From Nectonema munidae (Eukaryota; Nematomorpha; Nectonematoida; Nectonematidae): DNA of 64,000 nucleotides. The DNA lies in contig JAUIRK010000673.1 in assembly GCA_030549495.1 (NCBI GenBank), positions 992,001-1,056,000 on the forward strand. The letters are read 5' to 3'. The stretch's first letter is position 1. Each line of letters opens with the position of its first letter. This document shows positions 1 through 11,681 of the stretch, in pieces. The notes below the pieces were generated by a model. That model was not told where the DNA came from and searched no databases. It saw only the letters and a program-made list of their open reading frames with translations. The translations under genes were made by a program, and so were the position numbers.

Positions 1-143
1 TGTGAATAGCGGTCAGTCTTTCTGTTTCTCTTGAGTGGCCGCAATAGACGGGTTTGACATCTATTGAAAACTTTTAAACATTAAAATTAAATTCTAAATA
101 CTAACAAGAATTAAGAATAAAGCGATAAAGACCGAAATTACAA

Positions 144-1252
144 TGGGTTGTTCACAATTGACGTCAACACTACCTGGGAGGGAGGTTTCAAGTTGACATA
201 GGGAGGGAGGGGGTTGAAAAAAGTTGACATCAACACCAAGCACAGATATTTAAATATTCGTTAAAAATAGTTAAATTTTTTTAAAAGTGAAAAAAATAAA
301 CTAAAATTAGTGACATTTGAATTACATCAATATATTTGTATATGAGATCACACACCCCTAAACGAACCATCCTCTTCTCTCAACTATTACTGTTTCTTAG
401 ACACTTTAGTCATCGAACTAAGCGCAAATAATTATTTTAATAAATTAAAATCTAAACACAGTTTTGTAATCAATGTAAAATTCTCCTTAAAATGACATTA
501 AAATTTGGATATTTTTTTTGAAAAAATAAAAAAAAATCTATTTTTTTTATAAAATTAAAAGATGTGTATTAAAGTTTATATTTATAAAAAAAAATTTTTT
601 TTAATTTAATCTTTGATTAGTTTAAGTTTTTGTTTATTGATTGGCAGAACTTTTTATCTTCATTCATTTTTTTGCCATATTGTTTTTCATTTAAGTAAAG
701 CTGTGGATGTTTTAATTTAATTTTTATTATTTTATCAAAATTGTTTTTCATATGAATAAAAATTTTGTAAACGAAAACGACAAAATGTAATAAGCTTTGT
801 TTGAAAAAAATTTGAAAGCATATCGTCATTCGTCAGCAGTCAAAATATTTTTCTCAGAAAAAAATATAATTTATGTTCAGAGATAAAGAACAATATAAAA
901 ACATACGAGGAGGTAATTGAAGACTTGATAAGAGATGAGCCTACAAATTTAATCTCTAGTAACAAGTTGGATTTTCAAAAAAAAGTAATGTTTCAGAAAA
1001 AAGTTCTAGTAACACTCGAGATATTTTAATAGTCACATAATTATCTGAAATTTCAAAAACTTTAGAAACAATTCCAAAAACTTCTGCATCTTCTGATTCT
1101 CACAACAAAATAAGGCTTATGCCCAAAATAAATTAAAAGATGAAATAGCAAGCATTGATAAAGAACTAGCAAGTTATGTTTGTATCTCAAAAAATACTAG
1201 GCTCAGTGAAATGTACAAAAAACTGCAGTTGACGTCAATTGTGAACGACCCC
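144..1252. mobile_element. Inverted-repeat DNA element, family A, long copy (about 1.1 kb)
   Basis: The ends are inverted repeats: 145-168 reads GGGTTGTTCACAATTGACGT then CAAC, and 1228-1252 is its reverse complement with two or so differences. Nothing in the 1.06-kb interior translates into a recognisable transposase. The right end is followed by TA. The same terminal sequence recurs in the short element at 2029-2190, so this is a dispersed family. The TIR does not let me assign a superfamily. Confidence 0.7.
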
Positions 1253-1733
1253 TAAGAAAATTATTAGTCAGACATTTTAGGGACTAAGTCTGAGTTGAGA
1301 TGGGGAAAAAATTAAATAATTTGAGTACATATAAAAAAATAATAGTTAAAAAATAAACAATTTTTAAAATTGAATTTAAATTAATTATTTTTATTATTTT
1401 TTAAATTTTGAATCGAAAACTTTAACACAAAAATGGCTAAATTCTAACTTTGCGCAGATTCCAACTTCCTCCAACACAGTAACATAAATGGTAGGCAAAT
1501 TAATTCCTTTTTAATGTTTTGGATGATCAAAAAATTTCTACATTAAAATATAAACAGATAACGCGATTACAATATTATATATCCTTTACATATGTATGTC
1601 AAAGTAAAATAAAACCAAAGGAGGCAGTGGCCCATCAGGATCGTTTTAAAAGATATATAGTACAAAGTAAAATTGAGTAGTTATAAAAATTTTAGAAATT
1701 GAAAATCAACATATATATGAGAAAAATATATAA

Positions 1734-1827
1734 ATATATTATATGAGGTGAACAGAAATATATTATATGAGTGAACAAAAATATATTATATGAGTGAACA
1801 AAAATATATTATATGAGTTGAACAAAA
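1734..1827. repeat. AT-rich minisatellite, four units of about 23-24 bp
   Basis: Four near-identical tandem units, each built on TATATTATATGAG followed by TGAACAAAAA, with small length changes. They lie in the otherwise featureless stretch 1253-2028, which is AT-rich and has no supported gene. Confidence 0.85.
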
Positions 1828-2028
1828 TTTTAGAAAAAAATATATAAACATAAATGCAGATAAAACAAGATACTGTTAGTAAAGTTAAAAATATCAGTTA
1901 AAAGAAACAATTACAATAGTATGAAGAGATTGAAAATATATGAATATTTATCGAATAGTTTTATGATATATATAGAATATGTACACGAACAATATTTACG
2001 AATTTCAAAATAGTACAAAATGTTATTA

Positions 2029-2190
2029 GGGGTCATTTCACAATTTACGTCAACCTTTTTTTCTTAATTTAACCCTCTCACCCCACTGTCAACTTTTGAC
2101 AATTTATTTAGTTTATAAATTCTTCATTTGTCAACTTATCGACACCCCCTCCCCTCCGTCTTTTGTTGACATCAATTGCGAATGATCCCC
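2029..2190. mobile_element. Family A MITE, short copy (162 bp)
   Basis: The left arm starts GGGGTCATTTCACAATTTAC and the right arm ends as an inverted version (GTTGACATCAATTGCGAATG then ATCCCC). It is flanked by TA on both sides, compatible with a TA target duplication. The arms match those of the element at 144-1252. The interior repeats GTCAAC-type motifs. No coding capacity. Confidence 0.7.
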
Positions 2191-3067
2191 TATAGTAAAA
2201 TATAGAAGAAAGATTTGGAAAAATAGAAATTCAGATATTATTTTATAGCCGGTAACATAGATATTTTATAAACTTGAAGGCTTAAAAATTAAAATTTTTA
2301 TGATGGGGATTAAATATTTACAAATGACCTGACAATGAATTGAATAATTTGCAATAAAATATGAACTAAGTGGGTGGTCACTGGTAATATTAGTAGATAG
2401 AGCATTTCAGTTTGTGTATATTATGTATATCAAGATTATTTATAGAGTAACTTTCTTCAGGAACCCTAAATAGTATTTAGGTATTTTATATGAGCCTTCA
2501 TTGTAATTTCATCGTGATTCAATACATCGTCGGTATTTTTATCGTGCAGTAATTACATCGTCATACTAATTTTATGCTTGACGGACGCTCACTGTTTTTT
2601 TGTAAATATCCCTTTATAATTTTTTTAAGTTTATTACGAATAATTAAATTATTTTTTAGTTTTATTATTAAAAAAAATATCCTATGAAAAGATATTTATA
2701 TATACACAGAATTTGAGAAGTAAAGGAAGTTAGACAGTAACGATAAGTCTATATTAAAGCTGCTTTTCCTGCACTTAAAGACATTTTGAGGTATGAAGAT
2801 ATAAATAAATATGTAGTATACAGCAGTGGCGCACATCCTCAAAATTATTGGGGGGGCGAAATTTTTTTCTTGCAATTTTCAAAATTAGTGGTCTAGAAAT
2901 TCACGGGAGACCAAATATTCAAGCAATCCTTTAAAATAAATTGTATTCAGCGCAAACCTAAAGTCCTAAATTTATAAGACTACTTTATTTTTTTTTTTAC
3001 AAAATTGGTGAATTTAAATACTATACTTCCAGCGAAAATATTTTAATTAAATTTGCATATCGAATAT
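2191..3067. other. AT-rich non-coding DNA, no gene seen
   Basis: No ORF with recognisable protein features. At 2824 the sequence CAGTGGCGCACATCC followed by a G run resembles the outer end of a hAT-type element, but no partner end was found. Confidence 0.6.
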
Positions 3068-3607
3068 AGTGCGCAGAAAAAATGCCCCCAATTAAAAAGT
3101 AGGAAAAAATGCCCCTAGTAAAAATGCCCCAGTAAAAATGCCCCAATTTAAAATTAGGAAAAAATGCCCAACACAAAAAATTTCAAAAAATTATTAATTA
3201 AAATTTTTAAAAAAGATATGTCAAATAAAGATTTTTGTAAAAAAAAAGTTAACTTTTCATCTAAAACATTTAAAATTTAATTAAAGTAAACTAAAAAACT
3301 CAGCATACGACAATTTTTTAAATACAAAATTTTTTTTTATAAAACAACAAATATTTTTGGACTTTGTGTGTATCACAACACTTTCTAAATATAATTTGTA
3401 TTTTAACTGATTTTAAGAACACATTCCCACAAATCTGCACCTTTGCTATTGTTTTCAAGAACTTTATAAAGAAAAAACCCTATAGAATAAAAATATTTAT
3501 ATAATTAAAAAAATCCTGAAAATTAAAAATTAGGGGGCATTTTTTCCTACTTTTTAATTGGAGAATTTATTTCGGGGGCATTTTTTCTGGAGGCATTTTT
3601 TCACACT
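3068..3607. mobile_element. MITE with repetitive inverted arms (about 540 bp)
   Basis: The left end (3068-3165) carries several copies of AAAAATGCCCC, including CCAATTAAAAAGTAGGAAAA. The right end (3530-3607) carries the reverse complement of the same motifs, closing with GCATTTTTTCACACT. Arms are composite, with tandem short repeats and one insertion. The centre is AT-rich without coding potential. Confidence 0.7.
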
Positions 3608-4105
3608 AGTTTAAAAAAATCCAAAAATGTTAGGGGGTGGAATAGGCTTTTCATTTGAAAAATGAAGTAGTCTACCAGGCACATTACAGGAATTGATGAA
3701 AGGATATTTGATTCATAGAGAAAACAAATAACTGAAGGTTGGATAGTTTTATATGAGTGAATGTAGTCTAAAGGCAAAGAGTCTACTAGACACCCTGCAA
3801 TGTTTATATGAAAAAATGTGATTGATTAAGGGGAAGGGTTAAAACATTATTGAAAAAAAAGCAAAAATAAGATTGCATATTTCATTTTACTCAGCATCAT
3901 TCAAAAATAGTTTAAAAGCTAAATTGATACAAGCTACAAAAATCTACAAAAAGTAAAATAACTGTTAACATTTTGCAATAATTTGCCTTTTATAATAATT
4001 TTTAAGGAAAAAAAGTTATAGAGCTTCAACAAAAACTAAAAAATTTTAGAGCATAACTTATGTTTTTTGAAAACTAATTTGACCTACCCCCTACAGCATA
4101 CTCTA

Positions 4106-4258
4106 TGGGTGGCATGGCAGGTTGGTTGAGATGATGGACATAGCACGGAAGCCTCTGGATTCAATTCCTCATCGATACGAATTTGTTCATAGCTTGACAT
4201 AACGGTATAACAGTGCCTGGTCAATGAAAATACATCCGCTGCACCTAACCTTTTACTT
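4106..4258 (+). mobile_element. tRNA-derived SINE, copy 1
   Basis: The head has an A-box-like stretch (TGGCAGGTTGGTTGAGATG) and a B box (GGATTCAATTCC at 4157-4168). The tail (TCAATGAAAATACATCC then a CACCTAACCTTTT end) matches the tail of the minus-strand SINE at 30486-30635, so the two belong to one family. An internal pol III promoter is inferred from the boxes. Confidence 0.65.
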
Positions 4259-4495
4259 AAAATTGAAAAATTTGCTACAAAATTAACATAAGAAAGAAAG
4301 GAAACAAAATAAACTAATAAAGCAATTTTCACTATTTTAAAATGGAACCGTCTCTTCTCAGAATAATTTCAAAATAATAGGAGGCATAAAGAATTAGAGT
4401 TTATTTGATATTTTCAAGTTTTTATAAGCTGTAAAAGCCAACGTTTAAGTAACTAGCCCTTATAATTAAAAAATTATTTAAATAACGGTCGACAG

Positions 4496-4786
4496 AAATT
4501 TCGCCCCATAGACAATTTGTCTCATAGGCTATTAGTTTCATCCATCTTTGCTTATTATATGTGTAAAATTATTAAAAAATTTTATATTGTTTATTTTATC
4601 TCTATTAAATGATTTCAAATTAATCAATTTATCTCTTAATTTTTTTAGAATTGTCCATGAGACAAAATGTCTTATGAAAATAACGGGGCGAATTGTCCAT
4701 GAAACAAAATGTCTTATGAAAATAATGGGGCGAATTGTCCATGGGACGAACTGTCTTATGAAAATAATGGGGCGAAATGTCCGAGG
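4496..4786. repeat. 42-bp minisatellite flanked by inverted copies of its motif
   Basis: Three full 42-bp units (4648-4689, 4690-4731, 4732-4773) and a partial fourth share GAATTGTCCATG and GTCTTATGAAAATAA then GGGGC. Because 42 is a multiple of three, both strands stay open through the array, giving a 14-residue peptide repeat that is probably not a protein. At 4496-4516 the motif appears inverted (AAATTTCGCCCCATAGAC), matching GGGGCGAAATGTCC at the right end. The whole may be a small foldback DNA element. Confidence 0.75.
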
Positions 4787-5303
4787 ACCAAACAAACATA
4801 AATCAAAGTATACGAGAAAAGAAAATCATTGCGTTTTTTTGAATATTTCTGTCTACAAATAAAATTCTGACAGCTGTCATAAATAGATCAAGTACATTTT
4901 TAACAATTGAAACATTTTGTTTGGATATTATATTTTTATTATAATAATCAACAAATTTTCTTAAAAAAAGTGATTTGATTATGTACAGTGTTAGTTATAA
5001 AATTTAAGAATCGAACATTATAAAAAATTTCTCTGCTCAAATATTAAGCAAATAGAGTATTCTTGCTTTTAAGCTGAATAGATAATCAAAACATTCATTC
5101 CCAAATAACTATTGAAAAAAATTTCTTGACTTGAAAAAATTAAAGTTTTCAAATGTTAAAAAATGTAACAAACGTAGTGATAAAGATTAGGTGACTTTTG
5201 TTGAAAAAAAATTCTTAGTGCGAGTCTAACAATATTCATTGATATAAAATTGTAACGATTGAAAACTATTTTAATTTAACTCTAAATGCAAATTAGACAG
5301 AAG
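4787..5303. other. AT-rich DNA, no feature seen
   Basis: No gene, repeat or RNA signature could be supported in this stretch. Confidence 0.6.
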
Positions 5304-5494
5304 CAGGGGTGTAGCCAAAAAAAAGTTGATAGAAGGGGCACAATTTAAAAACAAAAAACTTGCGCAACATTATTTATACTTTCTTGATCAAACTTACATT
5401 GGAGAAATTTTCAAAAACTGATAACGCATAAGATGCATGCGGTACATAGGAGTGTGGGCACGGCTCCTCATGCCACAGCCTAGCTACGTCACTG
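5304..5494. mobile_element. hAT-type MITE (191 bp) with 7/8 target duplication
   Basis: The left end reads CAGGGGTGTAGCC; the right end, reverse-complemented, reads CAGTGACGTAGCTAGGCTG. It is flanked by GACAGAAG (5296-5303) and GAGAGAAG (5495-5502), an 8-bp target duplication with one difference. CAG ends with 8-bp duplications are the hAT hallmark. No coding capacity. Confidence 0.8.
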
Positions 5495-6194
5495 GAGAGA
5501 AGAGAGCTGAATGAGATAGGAGAGCTTAACAAGAGAAGAGGGCTTGAATGAAAGAAGAGAGCTTGTGCGAGCTTGAGTTTTAGCAGAGAAAGCGGAAGAG
5601 AAAAACAGAGGAGACAGAAAGAGAAATAGAATCACTGTGACGGAAGATGAGAAAATCTAGTGGATCATCAACATGTTTGCTCTGTGACCTGGGTGCAAAG
5701 CAATGGATTATTACTATATAGCTCTCACGCATCATCTGTAAAATATGTTCGATAGGAATTTCAGAGCAGCTTGGCATGATGTTTGATTGATTCGAAAGTC
5801 TGCATTCGTTCTATGCGATCATCATACATGTTTTATAAACATGTATGCTTATAACTATATATATATTAGTATTAAACTATCTATTTCATTTGATTCAGTA
5901 CACCTTTAAAATAGAGTTTTAAATCAAGTACAACTAAAAAATTTTAGGATAATGGCTAATCAATTCATCGTATACTGAAAATGGTAGTATAGATGTATTT
6001 TTGACAAAAAAGAGTTTATGATGCTTTTTTAAAATGTCTCATGGTGAAACATTGTCTTATATTTAAGACAAAAAAATCTATTGTACAAACGTGTGTTCGA
6101 GATAAATAAAATATTGAAAGTATTTTATGTGATTCATACGATCATTTATCGATTAGTCAAGTAAGGCGTAAAGTCTGTAAGAATACATAATAAA
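5495..6194. other. Non-coding DNA, no gene seen
   Basis: Begins with GA-rich DNA and becomes AT-rich. Minus-strand ORFs here have no protein-like character. Confidence 0.55.
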
Positions 6195-6750
6195 GATGTG
6201 GAGAAATGCAAGTAAGAGTGATCAAAAGAATCAACACCTCCTTACGTTTTATTATAAGCATCAATCATCTTTGGGGTTTTCTATCATGATAAAAAGTGCT
6301 TTGCATTATAACAGTCTCACTTGGAACTAAACTTTTCTCGTCTCTGAAATTAATGGAAAAATAATTTGAAAAATAACTAAAAAATTAAAATATTACCTTG
6401 TAAAATTCAAAATATTTTGGCAAAGAAGGCTGATTTTTTCTAATAGTTCCAATTGAAGTAACTCACTAAAAGTTTTTTTGCAAGAGAATAAGAACAAAAA
6501 AATTATCCACTGTTACATTATGGCCTCTTAAACCTTTGCATAGATCTAAAACAACGGTCTTGGCAACATTCTAGTCTTTATCTAAATATGATGTGTTCTC
6601 CAGTTGTAGTAAGAAATGGAATCACATAAATTCCAAAAAAAAAATTTTCCTTATTTTGCTGGTTTGTTTGGAAGATATTGTACGAAAAGCTTTCAACTGC
6701 TCATCAACAGTGACAAAATAATTCAAATTGTACAATGTTTCAGAAATTAA

Positions 6751-9446
6751 CCCTTTAAGGGCGATAGGACATATATGTCCCAAATTTTTGTTTCAAAAAT
6801 AATGTCATACAAACCAAATTATAAACTAGGTTTTTCAGTTTGTTCTATTCATAACGATGTTTTAAACATTTAATTATTGTGTATTATTTAAAAAGCATAA
6901 GTTTTATATATTAAAACCTTAATCAAAACTTCGATTTTTATTGGTTAATCTTTGTTAACCGAAAAAAAGTTCAAAAACAATTTTTTTTTGTAAAACTGTT
7001 TGTAATATGTGTTACGAACAAACCTTCACAAGAGTAATTCAGTTCATGAAGAAAAAAAAATGAGATGTTATCTTGCAAATTCATTTCAAATATTGTGGGA
7101 CATATATGTCCCTATCGGACTAAAAGGTTTTTTCACAAAACATAAAGTTTCTCGTTCTCTTAACGTTTTTATTTGAAAAGAGAACTTATTAATAATATAA
7201 GACGTATACATATATATTTTTAAATGGCATTTATATGTAAGCATTACTTTTCGCATGCGCATGTAATAGTGTTTATGTCACACCAATTGTTATATATATT
7301 ATGCAACATATTAACGAGCAAACTTACACTTAAATGATTGATCTCCTTTCATATAACATATATCGACTCATTATTTGTCTTTCTATTTCCGTTTTTCATC
7401 TGAAATTCACTTTATATTGTACAAGTGATTTGTCTCATTTATTGTTTTGTTCAATCTCGCTATTATGCCTCGTGTTAGAAACTTTATTGCTAAAGAAGAC
7501 TATATTGAAGAATGCTTGATGCCTGATACAAGTGAAACCGAGAGTTACGACGAAAATGATCTTCATTTAGATTATGAAGACCAAGAGTTCATCGAAAATG
7601 ATCTGGAGAATGGGATAGAAGAAATTCAAATAGTTGATGCTCAGGCAAATGTTTTTGTACCTGTAGTTTCACCCTTGAAACTAAAAGTTCCTTTTTCATC
7701 TTTTATTTTTGATTGGCAAAAAGACATCGACGTGCCCATGTATCCTTTTGCTTTTAAAGAATGGGGTAAGATTAATTTACCTAGTTTAAATTGGGAGGAG
7801 AACTTTCCGAATCCTTTTCAAGTTTTTTGCGAAGTCAGTAATTTTGGTTCTTTGATTGAATATATGAAAAATCAATCTGAAATATACATGCAGCAAAAAG
7901 GGATAGTTGGATGCATTGAAAAAGAAGAAATAGTTTGCATGATAGGTATTCATATTTGCATGGGATACCATAAGCTACCGAAAATTAAAAACTACTGGTC
8001 AACAACGGAGACCTTAAGGGTGCCATTTATTGCAAACTCCATGCCCCGTGATAGATTCATTTTTTAAGATCAATTTTACATTTTAACGATAACTCTAAAT
8101 GTTTATCTAGAGATAGCTCTGACTATGATCCATCTTTCAAAGTAGCACCTTTGTTTCTTCACTTTAATAACGCTTTTTCCTCAGCTATGAGTCCAACTAA
8201 GCAACAATCTATAGATGAACACATGATAAAGTTCAAAGGACACAATTATTTAAAGCAATACATAAAGAACAAGCCTGTAAAATGGGGTTTCAAACTATGG
8301 GCAAGATGTGATAGCAAAACTGGATATTTGTTTCAATCTTATTTATACACTGGCAAAAATAAAGAAAATGATTCCAGTTTTTTAGGTGAACAAGTAGTTC
8401 AAACTCTTACGAAAAGCTTAATTGGCAGTAGTGTTGAAATATATATGGACAACTTCTTTTCATCTCCTGCACTGTTCTATCACTTGAAAAAAAATAAAAT
8501 ATATTCATGTGGAACAGCTAGAAGAAACAGAAAGCACATGCCCCAAACTTTCATTTCAGATAAAGATCTGAAAAGAGGAGAATCTGACTTTTTTGTTAGT
8601 AATGGTATCGGTGTAGTGAAATGGAAAGACAACAACTCAGTATACATGTTATCGAATTTTATCGACCCAAAAGCAAGTAAATTCGTTGAGAGAAAAAAGA
8701 AAGGATGCAAAAACAAAGAAATGATCAAGTGCCCACTGATAGTTTCCGAATATAATAAATATATGGGCGGCGTAGACATAATGGGTCAAAGAATTTCATA
8801 TTATTCTTTAGATAGAAAGTCAAGGCACAAATACTATTTGAGAATTTTTTTGAATTGATTGAAATCGCTCTTAATAACTCTTATATCATATATAAAAAAA
8901 AGTTCACTGAGTCTAGAGGAGCTAACTCGAAAACCATTCTATCCAGTTTCGAATTCAGAGATGAAGTTGTGAAATCCATGGTCACAAACTTTAGTTGCAG
9001 AAAAAGAAGCTGCACAGAACAGTCTATTTCGAAAAAAACTGAATTGGTAACGACTAAACAAGCTGAACATCTTATAGAAACAAGTTCTAGAAGAGGTCGC
9101 TGTAAAGAATGCAGTAAAAGAAAAAAAGACAATAGAACATTCAACAAGTGTTCAAGTTGTGGAATTTTTTTGTGCAATACCAGAACAAGAAATTGTTTCA
9201 AAGTTTATCATCAGAAAGAATAAAATAAAAGATTTTTGAAAAATTGATACTTTTTTAATAAATGTTGTTTTTCAATTATTTTTTGTTTAGGGCCGACAGG
9301 GACATATATGTCCCATGCGTTTTTTCTATGAAAAAACTTTTTTTTTAATTTTCTTTTTTGAAATTTGAAGACCCTGATATGAGGTAATTGAGGACAAATA
9401 GATTTTTATTCGTATTTAATCAAAAAAAAAGTCAGGCCTCTAAGGG
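6751..9446 (+). mobile_element. piggyBac I, nearly whole, with TTAA target duplication
   Basis: A 2696-bp element flanked by TTAA at 6747-6750 and 9447-9450. Its ends are CCCTTTAAGG on the left and CCCTTAGAGG (reverse complement) on the right, both beginning CCC as in piggyBac. The palindrome GGGACATATATGTCCC occurs at 7097-7112 and 9299-9314, with a 14-bp core copy at 6767-6780. These are candidate subterminal transposase-binding sites. It sits inside piggyBac II and is therefore younger. Confidence 0.92.
7465..9223 (+). pseudogene. piggyBac transposase (element I), two frame breaks
   Basis: The ATG at 7465 (MPRVRNFIAKEDYIEE) opens an acidic N-terminal region, followed by the piggyBac core. 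The DDD catalytic residues are all present: QSIDEHMIKFKGH (about 8195-8235), IYMDNFFSSPAL (about 8440-8475) and GGVDIMGQR (about 8765-8790). The C-terminus is a Cys/His-rich finger (CKECSKRKKDNRTFNKCSSC, then LCN and CFKVYH). The reading frame changes twice, near 8055-8065 and near 8842-8850, both in T homopolymers. AATAAA overlaps the stop at 9221-9223. Either a recently inactivated copy or an intact gene with homopolymer errors in the assembly. Confidence 0.9.
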
Positions 9447-10691
9447 TTAAACTACATTCGCTCCATAAATCTCTTATTGGAGCAAACTTATCTTCATTTT
9501 TTCTTAAACTTCTTGTTGTAAAGTCATCGAATCTAAGACTGCACAAATATTTTCTAATCGATGTCTCATTGCTTAAAATATTGGTCGCCCATTTTCACAA
9601 CTATACAGATTCTTAGAAGCTTCATTTTTCGGTTTATAAACGCCTAGCAAAATTAAAACTCCTAAAAAGGCATTTAATTTTATGGCATCTAAAGCTTGAC
9701 CTTTTTTATTTGTGTTTTCAATAATCATTTTTTAAAATTTTCAGGGAAAAACAATAAAAATGAAGACATTTATTTCATCTTGGATTTTTGAAACTATATT
9801 TAATTCAGAACCTAGTCCACTTGAAGAAAAAAAGGTTGATGCTTCCACTCAATATTTCCATCTCTTGACGATTCAAAAGAATTTTCATTGTCAACAAAAT
9901 CTATTTCATTTTCAGAGGAATACAAATTTGATTCAGCAATAGAAGTATTACCTTGACTTTCAGACGCATTTTCTTCAACAGAAATATGTGATTCGGAAAT
10001 ATTTTCAGTTATTCTCGATTTCGGAAAGCGAAGAACTAATTCAGGGTTTGACATTATGAATGTAAATTGAACAATTGTTACACCGATCTGATATTTGTTT
10101 TGTAACGGAGAAAGTCACAATGTAAAAATACAAGATGAGGAAAATTGCAAAACAAGATAGATTACAGGAAATGAAAGTGAACTTTTGTATTTAGAGTGTT
10201 TATAAAATAAAAACATAATGTGTGTCTGTTTGCGTGTGCGTGTGAATGAAAGATATATGCGTGCATGGATGTAAGAAAGCAAAAAAAGCAATTATATTAT
10301 TTTCCTTGCTGTAGTGTGGTACAACTGTAGTTAGTACAAATTGCACTAATTTATCTAAATATCTGTAGAGAAGTTTGCACGTTGATTCAAACACAAATCG
10401 ACTGATTATTGTATAGAGCAATTTTAAAGACAGCTCGGCACATACCTCAAATCGAATGGGAAAAATATCGAATTAGAAAAATATATTTTTGTTTGGGACA
10501 AAATGGACCTGAAGGGGAATGTCTAAATTTTTTATTCTTATTCGCTAGAAAAAGTTATTTTTCAAAAAAAAAGGTAAAAATGACTTATTATGATTGAAAA
10601 ATAAATTCCAGTAATTTTTAATATATTAAGTTTTATTTTGTATTTAAGTTGACTAAAGGACCAAATGGACCCAAGGGGCAACACGGGTTAA

Positions 10692-11681
10692 ACAAAACTT
10701 CCAATGTTCCTTCTAAGGAACATTGATAAAATTATATTAAAAATGATATTTTTCTTGTCTAAATTGGTAGAATATGTTGAAATACAGAATTTTGATTTAT
10801 ATAAATTACACCAATCATTGTAATCGTACTTGAAAATAGTAGTAAATTACACCAATCATTGTAATCGTACTTGAAAATAGTAGTTTACATGTATTTTGGA
10901 TTAAAAAATATTTACAGTACTTATGATAATGTTTGGACAGGTCCTATCAATTTTCATTGATAAATTCGAATTCTTTGTTAAGATATGGTGAAAAATGAAC
11001 ACTTCCGCTAAATTCACCATATTTGAAATATGAAATAGCTTTTATTTTTATATTAATTTGGATATTTCAGCGCTTGCAGATTCCGTCCCCTGTCATTTAA
11101 ACCTACGGAAGAGGCTGCCCCATATATGGTTAAGTTAGTTAGTGACTATTCTTAATTTTTCCTTTAGTTTGTTATTTGAATTATAAATACGTAGTTATAC
11201 ATTACATTTAATCCTAGATTACATCCTGTTCTGCTGTGTATTTTTTGTGGAAATTGTAAATGTGGATTAATTTATTTTACAGCTAAGTTATGGCTTTACA
11301 TAGTTTTAGGTGCCTTTTGAAATTGTTTTCCTTCATCGAAATACATCAAGCCAGACGTTGCCGAAATTATCGACATGAACATATCAACCCGTTTTGTTAT
11401 TGGTTTGAAGCCAGATTTCGAAGTGTACACTGATTGATTTGAAACTCTTGATGACAAATGGAATAATGAAAGGGCTAATTTATTTAGTGAATCGATTAGA
11501 AGTGGCTTTTCTTACAATTTTTATTACTGTACATGTTTTGAATTTTATTTTTTTCAGATAAACATTTGATTGCGTTCTTTCAAAAGATACTTTCTCTGAC
11601 GATTGAAGTGATTTGTCAGTTCAGAAAAAGGGCGAGATTTGATTGAGGGACGCGCCACAACTTCGAACTTGGTTACGTGAA
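10692..11681. other. Upstream region of the GDPD gene
   Basis: Mostly AT-rich. It holds the 41-bp tandem duplication listed separately. A pyrimidine tract ending in CAG at 11555-11557 could be a 3' splice site for a 5'-UTR intron of the downstream gene. A 30-codon open stretch at about 11347-11438 (starting IKPDVAEIIDM, ending in TGA) looks somewhat protein-like but I cannot identify it. Confidence 0.4.
10802..10883. repeat. Exact 41-bp tandem duplication
   Basis: Units 10802-10842 and 10843-10883 appear identical (each begins TAAATTACACCAATCATTGT), so the duplication is recent. No coding role seen. Confidence 0.9.

Larger units (their letters stand above)
6210..10054 (-). pseudogene. piggyBac transposase relic (element II), interrupted
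   Basis: An 80-residue acidic, Ser-rich N-terminal piece starts at 10054 (MSNPELVLRF). Further in come DKFAPIRDLW (about 9470-9510) and, after the inserted element, VTVDEQLKAFR (about 6700), VVLDLCKGLRG then VTVDNFF (about 6500-6560), and MIDAYNKT, a stop, then GGVDSFDH (about 6225-6280). These are the three DDD motifs in family order, so all three catalytic Asp codons survive. The frame is broken by several stops and shifts, plus the 2.7-kb insertion. The Cys-rich C-terminal domain is not visible. Not functional. Confidence 0.8.
6195..10687 (-). mobile_element. piggyBac II, old relic split by piggyBac I
   Basis: The minus strand encodes piggyBac transposase fragments on both sides of the inserted element at 6751-9446. 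The 5' end is marked by GGG at 10685-10687 followed by TTAA (10688-10691). GGACCAAATGGACC near that end recurs inside as GGGACAAAATGGACC near 10496, a likely subterminal repeat. The opposite end, near 6.2 kb, has no clear terminal repeat and appears lost. Confidence 0.75.

Noticed and set aside
2824-2870. hAT element starting CAGTGGCGCACATCC
   Set aside because: No inverted partner or 8-bp duplication could be found.
4538-4862. Overlapping 85- and 104-codon ORFs on both strands
   Set aside because: Both arise from a 42-bp tandem repeat whose unit length is a multiple of three.
11643-11681. A 13-codon N-terminal extension of the GDPD protein starting at TTG
   Set aside because: A stop immediately precedes it, TTG starts are rare in animals, and the ATG at 11682 gives the usual family length with a hydrophobic N-terminus.
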